A DNA stretch of 64,000 nt from SFWF01 sp045591645 (GTDB lineage: Bacteria; Bacillota; Clostridia; Oscillospirales; Acutalibacteraceae): positions 19,711 through 83,710 of the forward strand of contig JAZNTG010000001.1 in the NCBI GenBank assembly GCA_045591645.1, read 5' to 3'. A model generated the notes under the pieces. The model saw nothing but the letters and a program-made list of their open reading frames with translations. It did no database searches and was not told the DNA's origin. Shown here one piece after another: positions 24,125 to 33,822 of the stretch (position 1 is the first letter of the stretch; every line of letters begins with the position of its first letter). A program made the translations under genes and the position numbers.

Positions 24125-24568
24125 CTATCCTTTAATCAGTCGGTCTTTATAAACTATACCGTCAAGGTGATCTATCTCATGGCAAAATGCTCGAGCTTTC
24201 AGACCTTTGCCCTCGACCGTAAAGGTCTCACCATTTCTGTTCTGAGCTCTTACCTTAACATTCATAGGACGCCTTGTTTTTCCGTACTCACCAGGGAAAG
24301 AAAGACAGCCCTCTTCCTCCTCCTGTACACCGCTTTTTTCAACGATAACAGGGTTAATAAGCTCAATAAGACCGTCGCCTACATCAACGATGCAAACTCT
24401 GCGAAGAACACCGATCTGCGAAGCGGCAAGTCCGCAGCCGTCGGCTTTATACATCGTTTCAGCCATATCGTCAAGCAGCTGAGCCAACCTGTCATCAAAG
24501 GTGAGCTGACTTCTGCATACCTTGCGCAGCACATCGTCACCGTTTTTTACAATATTACGAACTGCCAT
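24125..24568 (-). CDS. def: peptide deformylase
   Basis: This metalloenzyme removes the N-formyl group from new proteins. All three motifs are present: GCGLAASQIG, EEGCLSFPG and HEIDHLDG. The protein has 147 residues, in the compact class often assigned to type I/III deformylases. It starts 11 bases after priA and has a GGAGG site. Confidence 0.97.
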   Translation of the reverse strand: MAVRNIVKNGDDVLRKVCRSQLTFDDRLAQLLDDMAETMYKADGCGLAASQIGVLRRVCIVDVGDGLIELINPVIVEKSGVQEEEEGCLSFPGEYGKTRRPMNVKVRAQNRNGETFTVEGKGLKARAFCHEIDHLDGIVYKDRLIKG

Positions 24569-24579
24569 ATATTCCTCCG

Positions 24580-26991
24580 TTAAATAATGGTTTCGGGATT
24601 GATATCAATAAAAACTGAGGTATCTTTGTCACATTTGACCGATACTGCACTTCTCAGCATATCTCTGAAGCGTTTAGAATTTTTTGCTTTGATTATCATT
24701 CTATAGCGGTATTTATTGTTGACTCTGGGCATTCCTGCAACCGCAGGACCGAGAATAATGAGTTTTACATCGCTGTACTCACTGTCAACAAGAGCTTTTA
24801 TTTTATCAAACACCTTTGTGATTGCCTCCTCAGCTAAATCTCTCGACTCTGAAGAGGCGGCTATGACAGCGATATCACAATAAGGCGGATATATCATCAG
24901 TTTTCGGGTCAGAATTTCCTGATTATAGAAGGTATCATAATCCTGACTTGCCGCAAGGCGGATAAGATTACTGTCAGGATCTGCGGTCTGAATGACAGCA
25001 AGACCCCTATCTTCACCTCTGCCTGCGCGACCGAGCACCTGAGTCAGAAGTGAGAACGAGCGTTCAAAGCTGCGATAATCACTACTGTTTGTAGCACTGT
25101 CAGCACCAAGAACACCAACTACCGTGACGTTAGGAAAATCAAGCCCCTTTGCGACCATTTGTGTTCCGAGCATTATATCGTACTCACCCTTCGAAAAGGC
25201 ATCCAAATGTTCTGAAAAAGAGCCTCTTGAAGTCGTACTGTCTGCATCAAGACGAAGTATATGAGCTTCAGGAAATGTCACCTTAAGCTCTTCTTCAACA
25301 CGCTGGGTACCTATTCCCATAAATCTGAACTTTCCGCCCGTGCAAGACGGACAATCATTGCGAACTGCCTCGCTGTATCCGCAATAATGGCAGATAACTC
25401 TTCGGTTCGCAGAGTGGTAAGTCATAGAAACACTGCAGTTAGGACAGGTTGCTACATACCCACAGCTGGGACAGGAAATATAGGTATTATGTCCTCTGCG
25501 GTTTAAAAGAACGATAGCCTGCTTTTTGTCCTCTAATGCTGTAAATATAGCTTCATTAAGTTCTCGACTGAGCGCAGAGGTATTGCCCTTTGTAAGTTCT
25601 CTTCGCATATCTACCGTTCTGACTTCAGGTAAAACGGCAGAGCCATAACGCCGAGACAGCTTACAGATACTGTACTTACCGCTCATTGCAGAGGAATAGG
25701 TCTCGATAGACGGAGTAGCAGATGCCAGCACTAAAAGCGATTTATTATATGAAGTACGAAATTTCGCAAGCTCACGTGCATGAAATCTCGGCGATTTTTC
25801 CGACTTATAGGTATGTTCCTGCTCTTCATCAATGATGATGAGCGAAAGATTCTTAACAGGGGCAAAAATAGCAGAGCGCGTGCCTATCGCAACAAGAGCC
25901 TCGCCGTTTTTGACCCTTTTAAATTCATCCATTCTTTGTCCTACCGACATAGCAGAATGGAAAACTGCAATATTTTTACCGAAATGCTTACCGAAACGAG
26001 CAATAGTCTGCGGAGTAAGCGAGATCTCAGGCACCATTACGATAACGCCCTTTCCCCCACTTACCGCTCTTTCACAAAGCTTTAAAAATACGCTTGTTTT
26101 TCCGCTGCCTGTAACGCCGTAAAGCAGAGACACCTCGGGCTTGTCAGATTCATATAGTGATGACAGCTTACTGTAAGCCGCCGCTTGTTCTTGTGTAAGC
26201 TCTATTGTGTTATTTTTCGAATAAATAGCATCGTAGTCGGGAGTTCTGTAAACATCCTTATCAAATATTTCTATAAGCCCTTTATTAGCAAGAGTATTAA
26301 CTACCGAAGCCGAAACACCCGTGAAATAGATTATCTCTTTTACACTTATACTGCCCATATCAAAAATGAGATCGGCAACGCTGCGCTGCTTCTCGGTGAG
26401 AACTGTATCCTCAAGCACCTCACGGGATACTATGACCCGCGCGGATTTAAGGGTTGCGTCACCCATTTTACGCGTTGCATTAGCGCTTTTTCTAAGCTCA
26501 CCCTTTGCTACCATCTCGGTCAGCTTTTTCTCGCTCAAAAAGTCAAAAGCCGAAATGAGACTATCCTTAGAAACAAAGGGATTATTTTTAAAAAAATCAC
26601 ATAGCTCGTCTGCGCATTCGCTAAAGGGAGTTTCACCCTTGGAATACAGGTCATCCACCTTAAAACCGATACCTACAGGCAAAGCGGCCTTTACAGCGTC
26701 AAAGTATGTGCAAAACAGATTGTTGTGCATCCACTCGCACATAGCGATAAGCTCATCACTCAAAACAGGCTCAGAATCTATTACACTGATAAGTGATTTG
26801 TACTTAATATCAGTATCTACATCATCAACGCTCATAATAAGCCCTTGTCTCGCCTGATTTCCTTTACCGAAGGGAACGAGAACGCGACAGCCTACACGTG
26901 CAGAATCAAGAAGAGCATCGGGCACAAGATAACCGTAAGGCTTATCAAACGAATATGCCGTCTGTTCGATAACAACATTAGCTATACGCAT
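24580..26991 (-). CDS. priA: primosomal replication restart helicase PriA
   Basis: PriA is the 3'-5' DNA helicase that restarts stalled forks by loading the replicative helicase. The protein is 803 residues. The N-terminal DNA-binding domain starts MRIANVVIEQTAYSFDKPYGY. Walker A is GVTGSGKTSVFL near residue 295 and Walker B is IIDEEQEHTYKSEKSPRFHA. The zinc-binding region holds eight Cys in pairs (CPSCGYVATCPNC and CHYCGY, then CPSC) near residues 505-550. Helicase motifs V and VI are visible in QMVAKGLDFP and VLGRAGRGE. Confidence 0.97.
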   Translation of the reverse strand: MRIANVVIEQTAYSFDKPYGYLVPDALLDSARVGCRVLVPFGKGNQARQGLIMSVDDVDTDIKYKSLISVIDSEPVLSDELIAMCEWMHNNLFCTYFDAVKAALPVGIGFKVDDLYSKGETPFSECADELCDFFKNNPFVSKDSLISAFDFLSEKKLTEMVAKGELRKSANATRKMGDATLKSARVIVSREVLEDTVLTEKQRSVADLIFDMGSISVKEIIYFTGVSASVVNTLANKGLIEIFDKDVYRTPDYDAIYSKNNTIELTQEQAAAYSKLSSLYESDKPEVSLLYGVTGSGKTSVFLKLCERAVSGGKGVIVMVPEISLTPQTIARFGKHFGKNIAVFHSAMSVGQRMDEFKRVKNGEALVAIGTRSAIFAPVKNLSLIIIDEEQEHTYKSEKSPRFHARELAKFRTSYNKSLLVLASATPSIETYSSAMSGKYSICKLSRRYGSAVLPEVRTVDMRRELTKGNTSALSRELNEAIFTALEDKKQAIVLLNRRGHNTYISCPSCGYVATCPNCSVSMTYHSANRRVICHYCGYSEAVRNDCPSCTGGKFRFMGIGTQRVEEELKVTFPEAHILRLDADSTTSRGSFSEHLDAFSKGEYDIMLGTQMVAKGLDFPNVTVVGVLGADSATNSSDYRSFERSFSLLTQVLGRAGRGEDRGLAVIQTADPDSNLIRLAASQDYDTFYNQEILTRKLMIYPPYCDIAVIAASSESRDLAEEAITKVFDKIKALVDSEYSDVKLIILGPAVAGMPRVNNKYRYRMIIKAKNSKRFRDMLRSAVSVKCDKDTSVFIDINPETII

Positions 26992-27023
26992 CTATTAAGC
27001 CTCCCGATGTTTAATAGTGTTAA

Positions 27024-27203
27024 TTAATCCTCAATATCCTTTGCCATTTCATTGATAGCGATAGTGACAGGCTTCTCAATAAGAATTTCTTCTCTTGCCT
27101 CATACTCTTCCGAAATAGCTCTTGCATTCTTTGCTATCTTATTTACAAGAGCATAGCGGTTGTCACAGTTGTCGATAAGCTTACCGATTGCAGGATTTAA
27201 CAT
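27024..27203 (-). CDS. rpoZ: RNA polymerase omega subunit
   Basis: A 59-residue frame opens MLNPAIGKLIDNCDNRYALV and ends NEMAKDIED. The pattern NRYALV-x-(I/A)-AK-AR matches the omega subunit, which helps assemble beta-prime in RNA polymerase. It overlaps the end of gmk by 7 bases (the gmk stop lies inside its first codons). The gmk-rpoZ-priA order is common in Firmicutes. Confidence 0.93.
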   Translation of the reverse strand: MLNPAIGKLIDNCDNRYALVNKIAKNARAISEEYEAREEILIEKPVTIAINEMAKDIED

Positions 27204-27805
27204 TTTGAAAGCACCTCATTGACTAAATGTATTTTTTTGTTTGTTTTATTTCTTTCAGATTTAATTATTGACACAAAATCATCAACAGCCTCGGATAAAT
27301 CATCATTAACGACGATATAATCATATTCCGAAGCACGTGATATTTCGTTAAGAGCCTCATCAAGACGTTTCTGTACAAGCTCCTCAGACTCAGTTCCTCT
27401 GCCTGAAAGACGCCCTTTTAGCACCTCAAATGAAGGTGGCATTATAAAGATCGAAACAGCCTTGGGAAGCTTTTCTCTGATCTGGGCAGCACCGTTAACA
27501 TCAACTTCGATTATTATCTCGCCACCGTTATTCATAACCTCTTCTACAGGCTTACGCGGTGTGCCGTAATAATTATCAAGGTATTTATTGAACTCTAAAA
27601 GCTCATCATTCTGAAGCATATTAAGGAAAGTATCAACCGAAATGAAGTTGTATTTATCCCCTTCTACCTCACCTGCTCGCATAGCGCGAGTAATACTTGA
27701 GATCGAAAACTTTATATCAGGAACTGCCTCAAATACTTTTTTTAGTATCGTATCCTTACCCGAGCCTGACGGACCCGAAACTATTAAAACCGTACCCTTA
27801 CTCAT
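27197..27805 (-). CDS. gmk: guanylate kinase
   Basis: Gmk makes GDP from GMP. The start at 27805 (MSKGTVLIVSGPSGSGKDT) is chosen over an extended frame from 27841 because GGAGG lies 10 bases upstream and the P-loop is then in the usual place. GMP-binding residues appear in SSITRAMRAGEVEGDKYNF, and the lid region is GRLSGRGTE. The length is 202 residues. It overlaps remA by 8 bases and rpoZ by 7. Confidence 0.97.
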   Translation of the reverse strand: MSKGTVLIVSGPSGSGKDTILKKVFEAVPDIKFSISSITRAMRAGEVEGDKYNFISVDTFLNMLQNDELLEFNKYLDNYYGTPRKPVEEVMNNGGEIIIEVDVNGAAQIREKLPKAVSIFIMPPSFEVLKGRLSGRGTESEELVQKRLDEALNEISRASEYDYIVVNDDLSEAVDDFVSIIKSERNKTNKKIHLVNEVLSKC

Positions 27806-28064
27806 AGTCCCTATCCTCCGATATTTTAAAATCAGGGTCAATACGCTGACCGATGACCTCGGCAGGAAGATTAGAAAGCACTAAAAGCTCGCTGTCGGTA
27901 ACTATCACCGACTTGGTTTTACGTCCCTGAGTGGCATCAATAAGACTACCTGCTTCCTTTGCTTCCTGTACAAGTCTTTTAATAGGGGCGGATTCGGGAC
28001 TTACAATAGAGACTATTCTATCGCAGGACACCATATTACCAAAGCCTATATTTACTAACTTCAT
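27798..28064 (-). CDS. remA: RemA/DUF370-family regulator
   Basis: An 88-residue protein starts MKLVNIGFGNMVSCDRIVSI. RemA is a DNA-binding regulator of matrix genes in B. subtilis and forms ring-like oligomers; members occur in most Firmicutes between yicC and gmk, exactly as here. The conserved VNIGFGN, RIV-I-SP-SAP-KR and DATxGRKT segments are visible. Which genes it controls in this organism is not known. Confidence 0.92.
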   Translation of the reverse strand: MKLVNIGFGNMVSCDRIVSIVSPESAPIKRLVQEAKEAGSLIDATQGRKTKSVIVTDSELLVLSNLPAEVIGQRIDPDFKISEDRDYE

Positions 28065-28073
28065 AAAGACATC

Positions 28074-28952
28074 CTATTCTATGTTCTGAATTTGTTCTCT
28101 GATCTTTTCTATTTCAGCTTTAATGTCGACCACAGTCTGCGCAATATCAAGATTCTGCGCCTTTGAGCCGATAGTATTTGTTTCTCTGTTCATTTCCTGA
28201 ACGATAAAATCAAGCTTTCTGCCAACCGCCTCGCCCGAATCAAGCATAGTACATAACTGTTCGATGTGACTGCGAAGTCTGACGGTTTCTTCAGCGACTG
28301 CAACCTTATCGGCGAAAATAGCGACCTCTGTAATAACCCTGGCTTCATCAAATTGCGCGGCACCCAGAAGCTCCTTGATCTTATTTTCAAGCCGCTCTCT
28401 GTAAGCGGCAACCGTCTCTGGCGACCTTTCTTCTACAAAGGATACTCGCTCTAAAATAGTCTCAACTCTCGACTTCACATCATCAAAGAGCTTTTTACCC
28501 TCAGTCTGACGCATTAAAATAAAGTTATCAACAGCCTCTGCCGCAACACCGAGCACATCCGCAGTGACAGTCTCCTCGTCAATATGACTGCGGCTGATAA
28601 TAAAGGCGTCATTATTTCCGATGAAATCGGCACAAGTAACCTTATTTTTGATCTTGTAGGTTTTTGCAAGCTCGTCCAGAGCAGACATATAAGAATCAAG
28701 ATAACCTCGATTTAGCGAAACGCAGATATTACTGCTGCCCTCACTCTCGATCGAAACAAACATCTCTATCTTGCCGCGTGAAATTCTGCCTTGAAGATAG
28801 CTCTTCAGCTTGTCCTCCAAAAACAGATATCCTCTCGGAAGACGGCAGTTAAATTCAAAATATCTTGAATTGACCGATTTCAGTTCAACTGTGATATTCA
28901 GTCCCGAACGGGAGCTTTGCGCACGTCCGAAGCCTGTCATACTGCAGATCAT
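28074..28952 (-). CDS. yicC: YicC-family endoribonuclease
   Basis: A 292-residue protein starts MICSMTGFGRAQ and carries the family's conserved NSRYFEFNCRLPRG near residue 28. The C-terminal DUF1732 region contains GRKLDFIVQEMNRETNTIGSKA. YicC/YloC proteins are endoribonucleases in E. coli and B. subtilis. It is the first gene of the long minus-strand run ending at rsgA and has its own promoter. Confidence 0.94.
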   Translation of the reverse strand: MICSMTGFGRAQSSRSGLNITVELKSVNSRYFEFNCRLPRGYLFLEDKLKSYLQGRISRGKIEMFVSIESEGSSNICVSLNRGYLDSYMSALDELAKTYKIKNKVTCADFIGNNDAFIISRSHIDEETVTADVLGVAAEAVDNFILMRQTEGKKLFDDVKSRVETILERVSFVEERSPETVAAYRERLENKIKELLGAAQFDEARVITEVAIFADKVAVAEETVRLRSHIEQLCTMLDSGEAVGRKLDFIVQEMNRETNTIGSKAQNLDIAQTVVDIKAEIEKIREQIQNIE

Positions 28953-28994
28953 AGCAATACCTCACCACTGTAAAAATAAATATTTATTCAATGT

Positions 28995-29024
28995 ATTTTA
29001 CCAAATAAATGCAGTGTTTGTCAA
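28995..29024 (-). promoter_or_regulatory. promoter of the yicC-to-rsgA operon
   Basis: Minus strand TTGACA (29024-29019) and TAAAAT (29000-28995) with an 18-base spacer, about 43 bases from the yicC start. Confidence 0.7.
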
Positions 29025-29052
29025 CCTTTACAGGCATTTGTAACTATTTTTA

Positions 29053-29085
29053 ACCGGACCGAACAATAAGCTGTCCGATCCGGTC
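29053..29085 (-). terminator. terminator of the phoH-to-mutS2 transcript
   Basis: GACCGGATCGGAC pairs imperfectly with GTTCGGTCCGGTT on the minus strand, and TAAAAATAG follows. It lies just past the mutS2 stop. Confidence 0.6.
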
Positions 29086-29098
29086 AAATGACATGATT

Positions 29099-31489
29099 TT
29101 AAATTTTTAACTCAACTATCGTTACTCCGCTCTCGCCCTCTCCGTAAACTCCCAGTCTGAAGGACTTGACATATCGGTGATTTTTGAGATAGGAATGAAC
29201 AGCAGAGCGCAGTACACCGGTTCCTTTACCGTGGATTACGGTAACAGACGGAACACCCGATAAAACCGACTGATCAAGATAACGGTCAAGCTCCATAATT
29301 CCCTCATCAGCGTTCATTCCGCGCATATCGAATTCAAATCGAGCGTCACGCTCGGCTATGGACTTAACACCGCTGATATTTCGGGTCTTGTTCTTAACAG
29401 GTGCTTTAGGCTTATCCTCCAAACGAAGATTATCCACTTTTGTCCAGGTCTTAGCGGAGCCAATGGCTACAAGAGCCTTCTTGCCGTCTTTGGATATCTG
29501 CTCTACCGTTGCTTTTTCGTTCAGATCAAACAGTGTTACAAGATCACCGACAACGATCAGTCGTGGAAGAACGTAATTATCCTTATCTCTTTTACCGACA
29601 GGGTCAGATGTATTCTCCATATCCCGTACAGTCTTCCCTACTGACTGCTTTGCGCGGGTCAGCATATCAGCGGCATTTGAAGCATTAAGCTGTTTTTTAG
29701 CATCTTCCAATTCACCGAGCAAACGATTTGACTTATATCTTACATCATCAATAATATAAGCTGCGTCATTCTTTGCCTTTTCGAGAATTTTTTCTTTAGT
29801 CTGTTCGGCCTTTTTAAGAGCATCTTCAGCCATTAATTTCAGCTCTGTGGCCTTAGCTCTCTCACGCTCAGCGGCTCGTTTTTCTTTTTCAGCATCCTGT
29901 CTTGCCTTCTCAAGTGCTTCAACAACATTTTCAAAGCGCAGATTCTCAGATGAAATATAGCTTCTGGCATCAAAAATTATATTATCTTTAATTCCTAATT
30001 TACCTGCAATCGCAAAAGCGTGTGATTTACCGGGTACTCCAAGCAGCAATCGGTAGGTCGGCCGCATACTCTCGACATCAAATTCACAGGAAGCATTTTC
30101 TACGCCCTCGGTATCGATAGCATAGCTTTTAAGCTCTGCATAGTGGGTAGTAGCTATAACCTTTGCGCCTGTTTGTGCCAGATGAATAAGCACAGCCTTT
30201 GCAAGCGCTGCGCCCTCTACAGGGTCTGTGCCTGCACCAAGCTCGTCAAGCAGAATAAGGGCGTTATTTGGCGCCTCTTCAATTATTTTTACTATATTAA
30301 CGATATGAGAGGAAAAGGTCGAGAGCGATTGCTCAATGCTCTGCTCGTCTCCTATATCTACAAGAACTCTGTCAAAGAAGGATATCTCGCTACCGTCATC
30401 GGCGGGAATCATCATTCCGCACATAGTCATAGCAGTAAGAAGTCCGACAGTCTTTAATGTAACGGTTTTTCCACCTGTGTTTGGACCTGTAATAATGAGT
30501 GAATCGTATGTATCGCCGAGCGTCAGCGATATCGGTACAACTCTTTTTCGGTCTATAAGCGGATGGCGAGCATTTTTAAGAACTATTTTTCCGTTACTAT
30601 TAAGAACGGGTACAGTAGCCCTCATCTTATATGCCAATGATGCTTTTGCAAAAATGAGATTTAACTCAACTGCGCATTTAAAGGAATCCTTAATAGCAGT
30701 TGCGAAGGTGGAGACCTCGGCTGAAAGCTCGGCGAGAATTCTCTCTATTTCCTCTCGTTCGGCAGAAGACAGTACCCGAAGTTCGTTATTTGCCTCGACA
30801 ACACTCATAGGCTCAATAAATAGAGTTGCGCCCGACGAAGAGGTATCGTGCACTATACCTGAAATTTCGCTCTTGAATTCTGCTTTTACGGGAACTACAA
30901 AACGTCCGTCGCGTTGGGTAACTATGGCTTCTTGCAGATATTTTGCCTTTGTATGGCTTTTTACGATCGAATCAAGTTTATCCTTAATGCTTGCAGATAC
31001 ACCTCTCATCTTTCTTCTGATGCGCGAAAGCTCGGGAGAGGCAGAGTCATTTAACTCCTCAGAATTTTTTATAGCAAAATGAATTTTATCTTCTAAAAAC
31101 TTATTAGGAAAAAGGCAGCTGAAAAGCTCGTCCAAAGAAGTTTTAAGCTCAGATGAAATATCACCTCGCCATTCCTTTAAAACACGTATAGTGCGCAGGG
31201 AATCTGCGATATCAAGAAGCTCAGCTATGCTAAGCACACCGCCCATCTCGCATCTTGTGAGCATACCTGTCGGATCAGACGGACTTCCGAAAGAGGGCGC
31301 GGCATATTTTGCGGAAAGTAAGAAAGCGTCCTCGGTCATTTTAAGCGACGAAAATACATCTTCAAAGTTATCAAAAGGCAATAGAGTCAAAGCCTTCTCC
31401 TTAGCAGGAGAAAGCGTTGCTTCATTACTTAGTAGCTTTAAAACCACGCCGAATTCAATTGTATTTAAATATTTTTCTTTTTCGTACAT
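29099..31489 (-). CDS. mutS2: endonuclease MutS2
   Basis: MutS2 is a MutS-like ATPase of 796 residues that lacks mismatch recognition domains and suppresses recombination or rescues collided ribosomes. The P-loop GPNTGGKTVTLKTVGLL lies near residue 335 and Walker B ALILLDELGAGTDPVEGAAL follows. A long charged coiled-coil spans about residues 515-640. The C-terminal Smr nuclease domain (from about residue 720) shows FDMRGMNADEG and VTVIHGKGTGVLR. It starts 3 bases after recO. Confidence 0.97.
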   Translation of the reverse strand: MYEKEKYLNTIEFGVVLKLLSNEATLSPAKEKALTLLPFDNFEDVFSSLKMTEDAFLLSAKYAAPSFGSPSDPTGMLTRCEMGGVLSIAELLDIADSLRTIRVLKEWRGDISSELKTSLDELFSCLFPNKFLEDKIHFAIKNSEELNDSASPELSRIRRKMRGVSASIKDKLDSIVKSHTKAKYLQEAIVTQRDGRFVVPVKAEFKSEISGIVHDTSSSGATLFIEPMSVVEANNELRVLSSAEREEIERILAELSAEVSTFATAIKDSFKCAVELNLIFAKASLAYKMRATVPVLNSNGKIVLKNARHPLIDRKRVVPISLTLGDTYDSLIITGPNTGGKTVTLKTVGLLTAMTMCGMMIPADDGSEISFFDRVLVDIGDEQSIEQSLSTFSSHIVNIVKIIEEAPNNALILLDELGAGTDPVEGAALAKAVLIHLAQTGAKVIATTHYAELKSYAIDTEGVENASCEFDVESMRPTYRLLLGVPGKSHAFAIAGKLGIKDNIIFDARSYISSENLRFENVVEALEKARQDAEKEKRAAERERAKATELKLMAEDALKKAEQTKEKILEKAKNDAAYIIDDVRYKSNRLLGELEDAKKQLNASNAADMLTRAKQSVGKTVRDMENTSDPVGKRDKDNYVLPRLIVVGDLVTLFDLNEKATVEQISKDGKKALVAIGSAKTWTKVDNLRLEDKPKAPVKNKTRNISGVKSIAERDARFEFDMRGMNADEGIMELDRYLDQSVLSGVPSVTVIHGKGTGVLRSAVHSYLKNHRYVKSFRLGVYGEGESGVTIVELKI

Positions 31490-31492
31490 ATG

Positions 31493-32251
31493 TTACATAC
31501 CTTTAAAAAGTGAATTAAAAAATGATAAGGTCTTAAGCTTCTGCTCTGTCTTGTTTAAAAGATATCGCTCAGTAATGAGCGACAGCGCCTTTGCCGCGTC
31601 ACTAGGAACAGAAAACAAAAAAAGCTTTGAAAGATCCGAATAAATAATATGACGAAGCGACATTAGCAAAGTAGAATTTATAACGGCGCAGTCGCTGTTA
31701 TATTCGTGACACTCTCTGCAATAAAGACAGCCATCGTTTGTATCAAAATACATAATATCGTCTTCAAATTTTGCACAGTTCTTGCAAGCGACCAAATCGG
31801 GCAAATAGCCCGTTAGTGCCATAAGACGAAGCTCAAAAACAGCCTTCAGCAGAAAAATATCCATCCTTCGATTACTTAAAAAATGCAAAGAATTGAGTGC
31901 AAGCCTTAAAACCGATTCACAGTTTTCCGAATTAGGCGCATGGTGGATACAAAGCTCGCAAAAATACTGCGCTAGCGACAATGCTTCAATATCGTCTCCC
32001 GCTTTAAAGAATATCTCTAACGGAGAAGCCTCTGAAATTCTGTATGTATCGCCCTTTCGGGTGAGCGTCACCGATGAATATGCAAGCAGACTTGTTGCGG
32101 CTCCCTTTTTACTTTTTATGGACCGCGCGCCCGGCGCATAAGCCTTTATAACTCCGTTGTGGCGCGAAAGCAAGGTGACGAGCCTGTCGCTCTCACCTAT
32201 CTGCTGCTCCCTTATTACTAACGCATCCACTGTAAATCGGTCGGGTGTCAT
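31493..32251 (-). CDS. recO: DNA repair protein RecO
   Basis: RecO helps load RecA on single-stranded DNA with RecR. The start at 32251 (MTPDRFTVDALVIREQQIGE) has AAAAGGAAGG upstream; an extra ten residues in frame are less likely. The N-terminal OB fold covers residues 1-80, and a zinc site of four Cys (CKNC and CLYCREC, residues ~150-180) is present. The length is 252 residues. It overlaps the small yqzL-like gene by 59 bases in a different frame. Confidence 0.94.
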   Translation of the reverse strand: MTPDRFTVDALVIREQQIGESDRLVTLLSRHNGVIKAYAPGARSIKSKKGAATSLLAYSSVTLTRKGDTYRISEASPLEIFFKAGDDIEALSLAQYFCELCIHHAPNSENCESVLRLALNSLHFLSNRRMDIFLLKAVFELRLMALTGYLPDLVACKNCAKFEDDIMYFDTNDGCLYCRECHEYNSDCAVINSTLLMSLRHIIYSDLSKLFLFSVPSDAAKALSLITERYLLNKTEQKLKTLSFFNSLFKGM

Positions 32252-32351
32252 CAATGAGCTTGCCTTCCTTTTTGAGCGCATCGGTATATTTCATATAGTA
32301 ATATGCCGAGCCGTCCCTTAAAAATAACTGCCAATAAAGATCAGATACCAT
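32193..32351 (-). CDS. YqzL-like small protein
   Basis: A 52-residue frame begins MVSDLYWQLFLRDGSAYYYM at 32351 with GGAGG six bases upstream. The N-terminal half (aromatic W-x-LF-x-x-(T/D)G-x-x-x-x-Y, then a short Lys/Glu-rich helix) resembles the YqzL family, which lies between era and recO in B. subtilis; its place here is the same. Function is unknown. The last 20 codons overlap recO in another frame, which is unusual but coherent for coupled translation. The C-terminal tail is shaped mainly by the recO sequence. Confidence 0.6.
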   Translation of the reverse strand: MVSDLYWQLFLRDGSAYYYMKYTDALKKEGKLIDDTRPIYSGCVSNKGAADR

Positions 32352-32419
32352 AAAAGCCTCCGCAAAAGTGATTTCAAAATTATTTTGCAGTGAAGCCATT
32401 AGAATTATGACAGGTAATT

Positions 32420-33340
32420 TTAGTCAAGGCCGAAGCCGTGAATAAGTCCCTGACGGTTTCTCCAGTCCTCCTTGACCTTGACCCAAAGCTTGACCGAAGC
32501 TTTTATTCCGTAAAATTTTTCAATATCCATACGGGCAGACGAGCCTATCTTTTTAAGCATCTCTCCGCTCTTGCCGATAATAATTCCTTTATGGGAATTT
32601 TTTTCGCAATAAATAGTCGCTTCAACCTCTAATATCGGCTCGCCACTTGCAGTATCACGCTCATACATACGCTCGATATCAACAGCTATTCCGTGCGGCA
32701 CCTCACGGTCAAGCGAACGAAGAAGCTTTTCGCGTATCATTTCAGCAACCATAGACTGCTCACTCTGATCTGTGACATCCTCAGAGTCAAAATAGTGAAC
32801 AGACGGTTTAAGCCATTTTGAGGCTTCTTGTGTAATTATTTTAATACCGTCGCCGGTTTTTGCCGATACAGGTATTACAGCCTCAAAATCAAGATGTCTT
32901 GAATATGCCGAAATAACGCTGAGCATTTCAGATTTATCCTCTAATAAATCAATTTTGTTGATAAGAAGCACGCATTTAAGCTCCCTCTTCTTTATCTCCT
33001 TGATCAGCTCTACCTCGGCAGCAGGAAGATTTTCGGGATCAAACTGAAACTTAGGCTTTGCTTCTACAACAAGCATTACACCGTCAACATCCGAAAGTCC
33101 GCTGCCAACCGCCTTTATCATATTTTCACCAAGTATATTTCTGGGTTTATGAAAGCCAGGGGTATCAACAAAAACAAACTGCGCTGCACCTTCTGTCCTT
33201 ACACCCATTATTCTTGTGCGAGTGGTCTGCGGCTTGTCCGATACTATTGCTATCTTCTGACCGAGCACACGGTTAATAAGAGAGGACTTTCCCACATTGG
33301 GACGCCCTACTATTGCTATAAACGCTGATTTCGTGTTCAT
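32420..33340 (-). CDS. era: GTPase Era
   Basis: Era is an essential GTPase that binds the 3' end of 16S rRNA and helps 30S assembly. G1 is GRPNVGKSSLIN near residue 11, G3 DTPGFHKP and G4 NKID. The KH domain at the C-terminus has GIIIGKSGEMLKKIG near residue 255. The length of 306 residues is usual. Its start overlaps the ybeY stop by one base. Confidence 0.98.
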   Translation of the reverse strand: MNTKSAFIAIVGRPNVGKSSLINRVLGQKIAIVSDKPQTTRTRIMGVRTEGAAQFVFVDTPGFHKPRNILGENMIKAVGSGLSDVDGVMLVVEAKPKFQFDPENLPAAEVELIKEIKKRELKCVLLINKIDLLEDKSEMLSVISAYSRHLDFEAVIPVSAKTGDGIKIITQEASKWLKPSVHYFDSEDVTDQSEQSMVAEMIREKLLRSLDREVPHGIAVDIERMYERDTASGEPILEVEATIYCEKNSHKGIIIGKSGEMLKKIGSSARMDIEKFYGIKASVKLWVKVKEDWRNRQGLIHGFGLD

Positions 33341-33822
33341 TAATCTTCCTCACTTTTAATGTCAAGCCCCAAAAGCTTCAAAGCCTGTTCTTCCTTTTTG
33401 CGCATTATCTTCTTTTCTTCTGCTTCATCAATATGGTCGTAGCCTAATAGATGTAAAACCGAATGTACAGTGAGATATGCTATTTCTCTTTCAATACTGT
33501 GTCCGAATTCCTCTGCCTGCTTTACAGCGTGCTCAACCGATATAACAACATCGCCAAGCATAGCACAGTCGTTTTCGGGATTAATATCATACTCACCGTT
33601 TTCACCGAGCGGAAAGGATAGAACATCGGTAGACCTGTCAATATTCCTAAACTGACTGTTAAGCGTCTTGATCTCGTTATCGTCAACAAGCGTAACATTA
33701 ATTTCGGCGTTATTAATAAAATCTTCAATTTTAAGCACTGCATTACAAGCCGAATTAATAAGACTTTGTGCATCAGCCGACAGCTTTACATCCTGTTCAT
33801 CCGAAAAATTTATTATGTGCAT
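33340..33822 (-). CDS. ybeY: rRNA maturation endoribonuclease YbeY
   Basis: YbeY processes 16S rRNA 3' ends and takes part in ribosome quality control. The zinc motif is HSVLHLLGYDH near residue 120. DVLSFP precedes it and an acidic C-terminal tail follows. The length is 160 residues. The phoH-ybeY-era order is conserved, and the starts and stops touch at both ends. Confidence 0.97.
   Translation of the reverse strand: MHIINFSDEQDVKLSADAQSLINSACNAVLKIEDFINNAEINVTLVDDNEIKTLNSQFRNIDRSTDVLSFPLGENGEYDINPENDCAMLGDVVISVEHAVKQAEEFGHSIEREIAYLTVHSVLHLLGYDHIDEAEEKKIMRKKEEQALKLLGLDIKSEED

Noticed and set aside
30336..31082. 248-codon plus-strand frame opposite mutS2
   Set aside because: It is antisense to the conserved ATPase core of mutS2 and is Ser/Ile-rich without family motifs.
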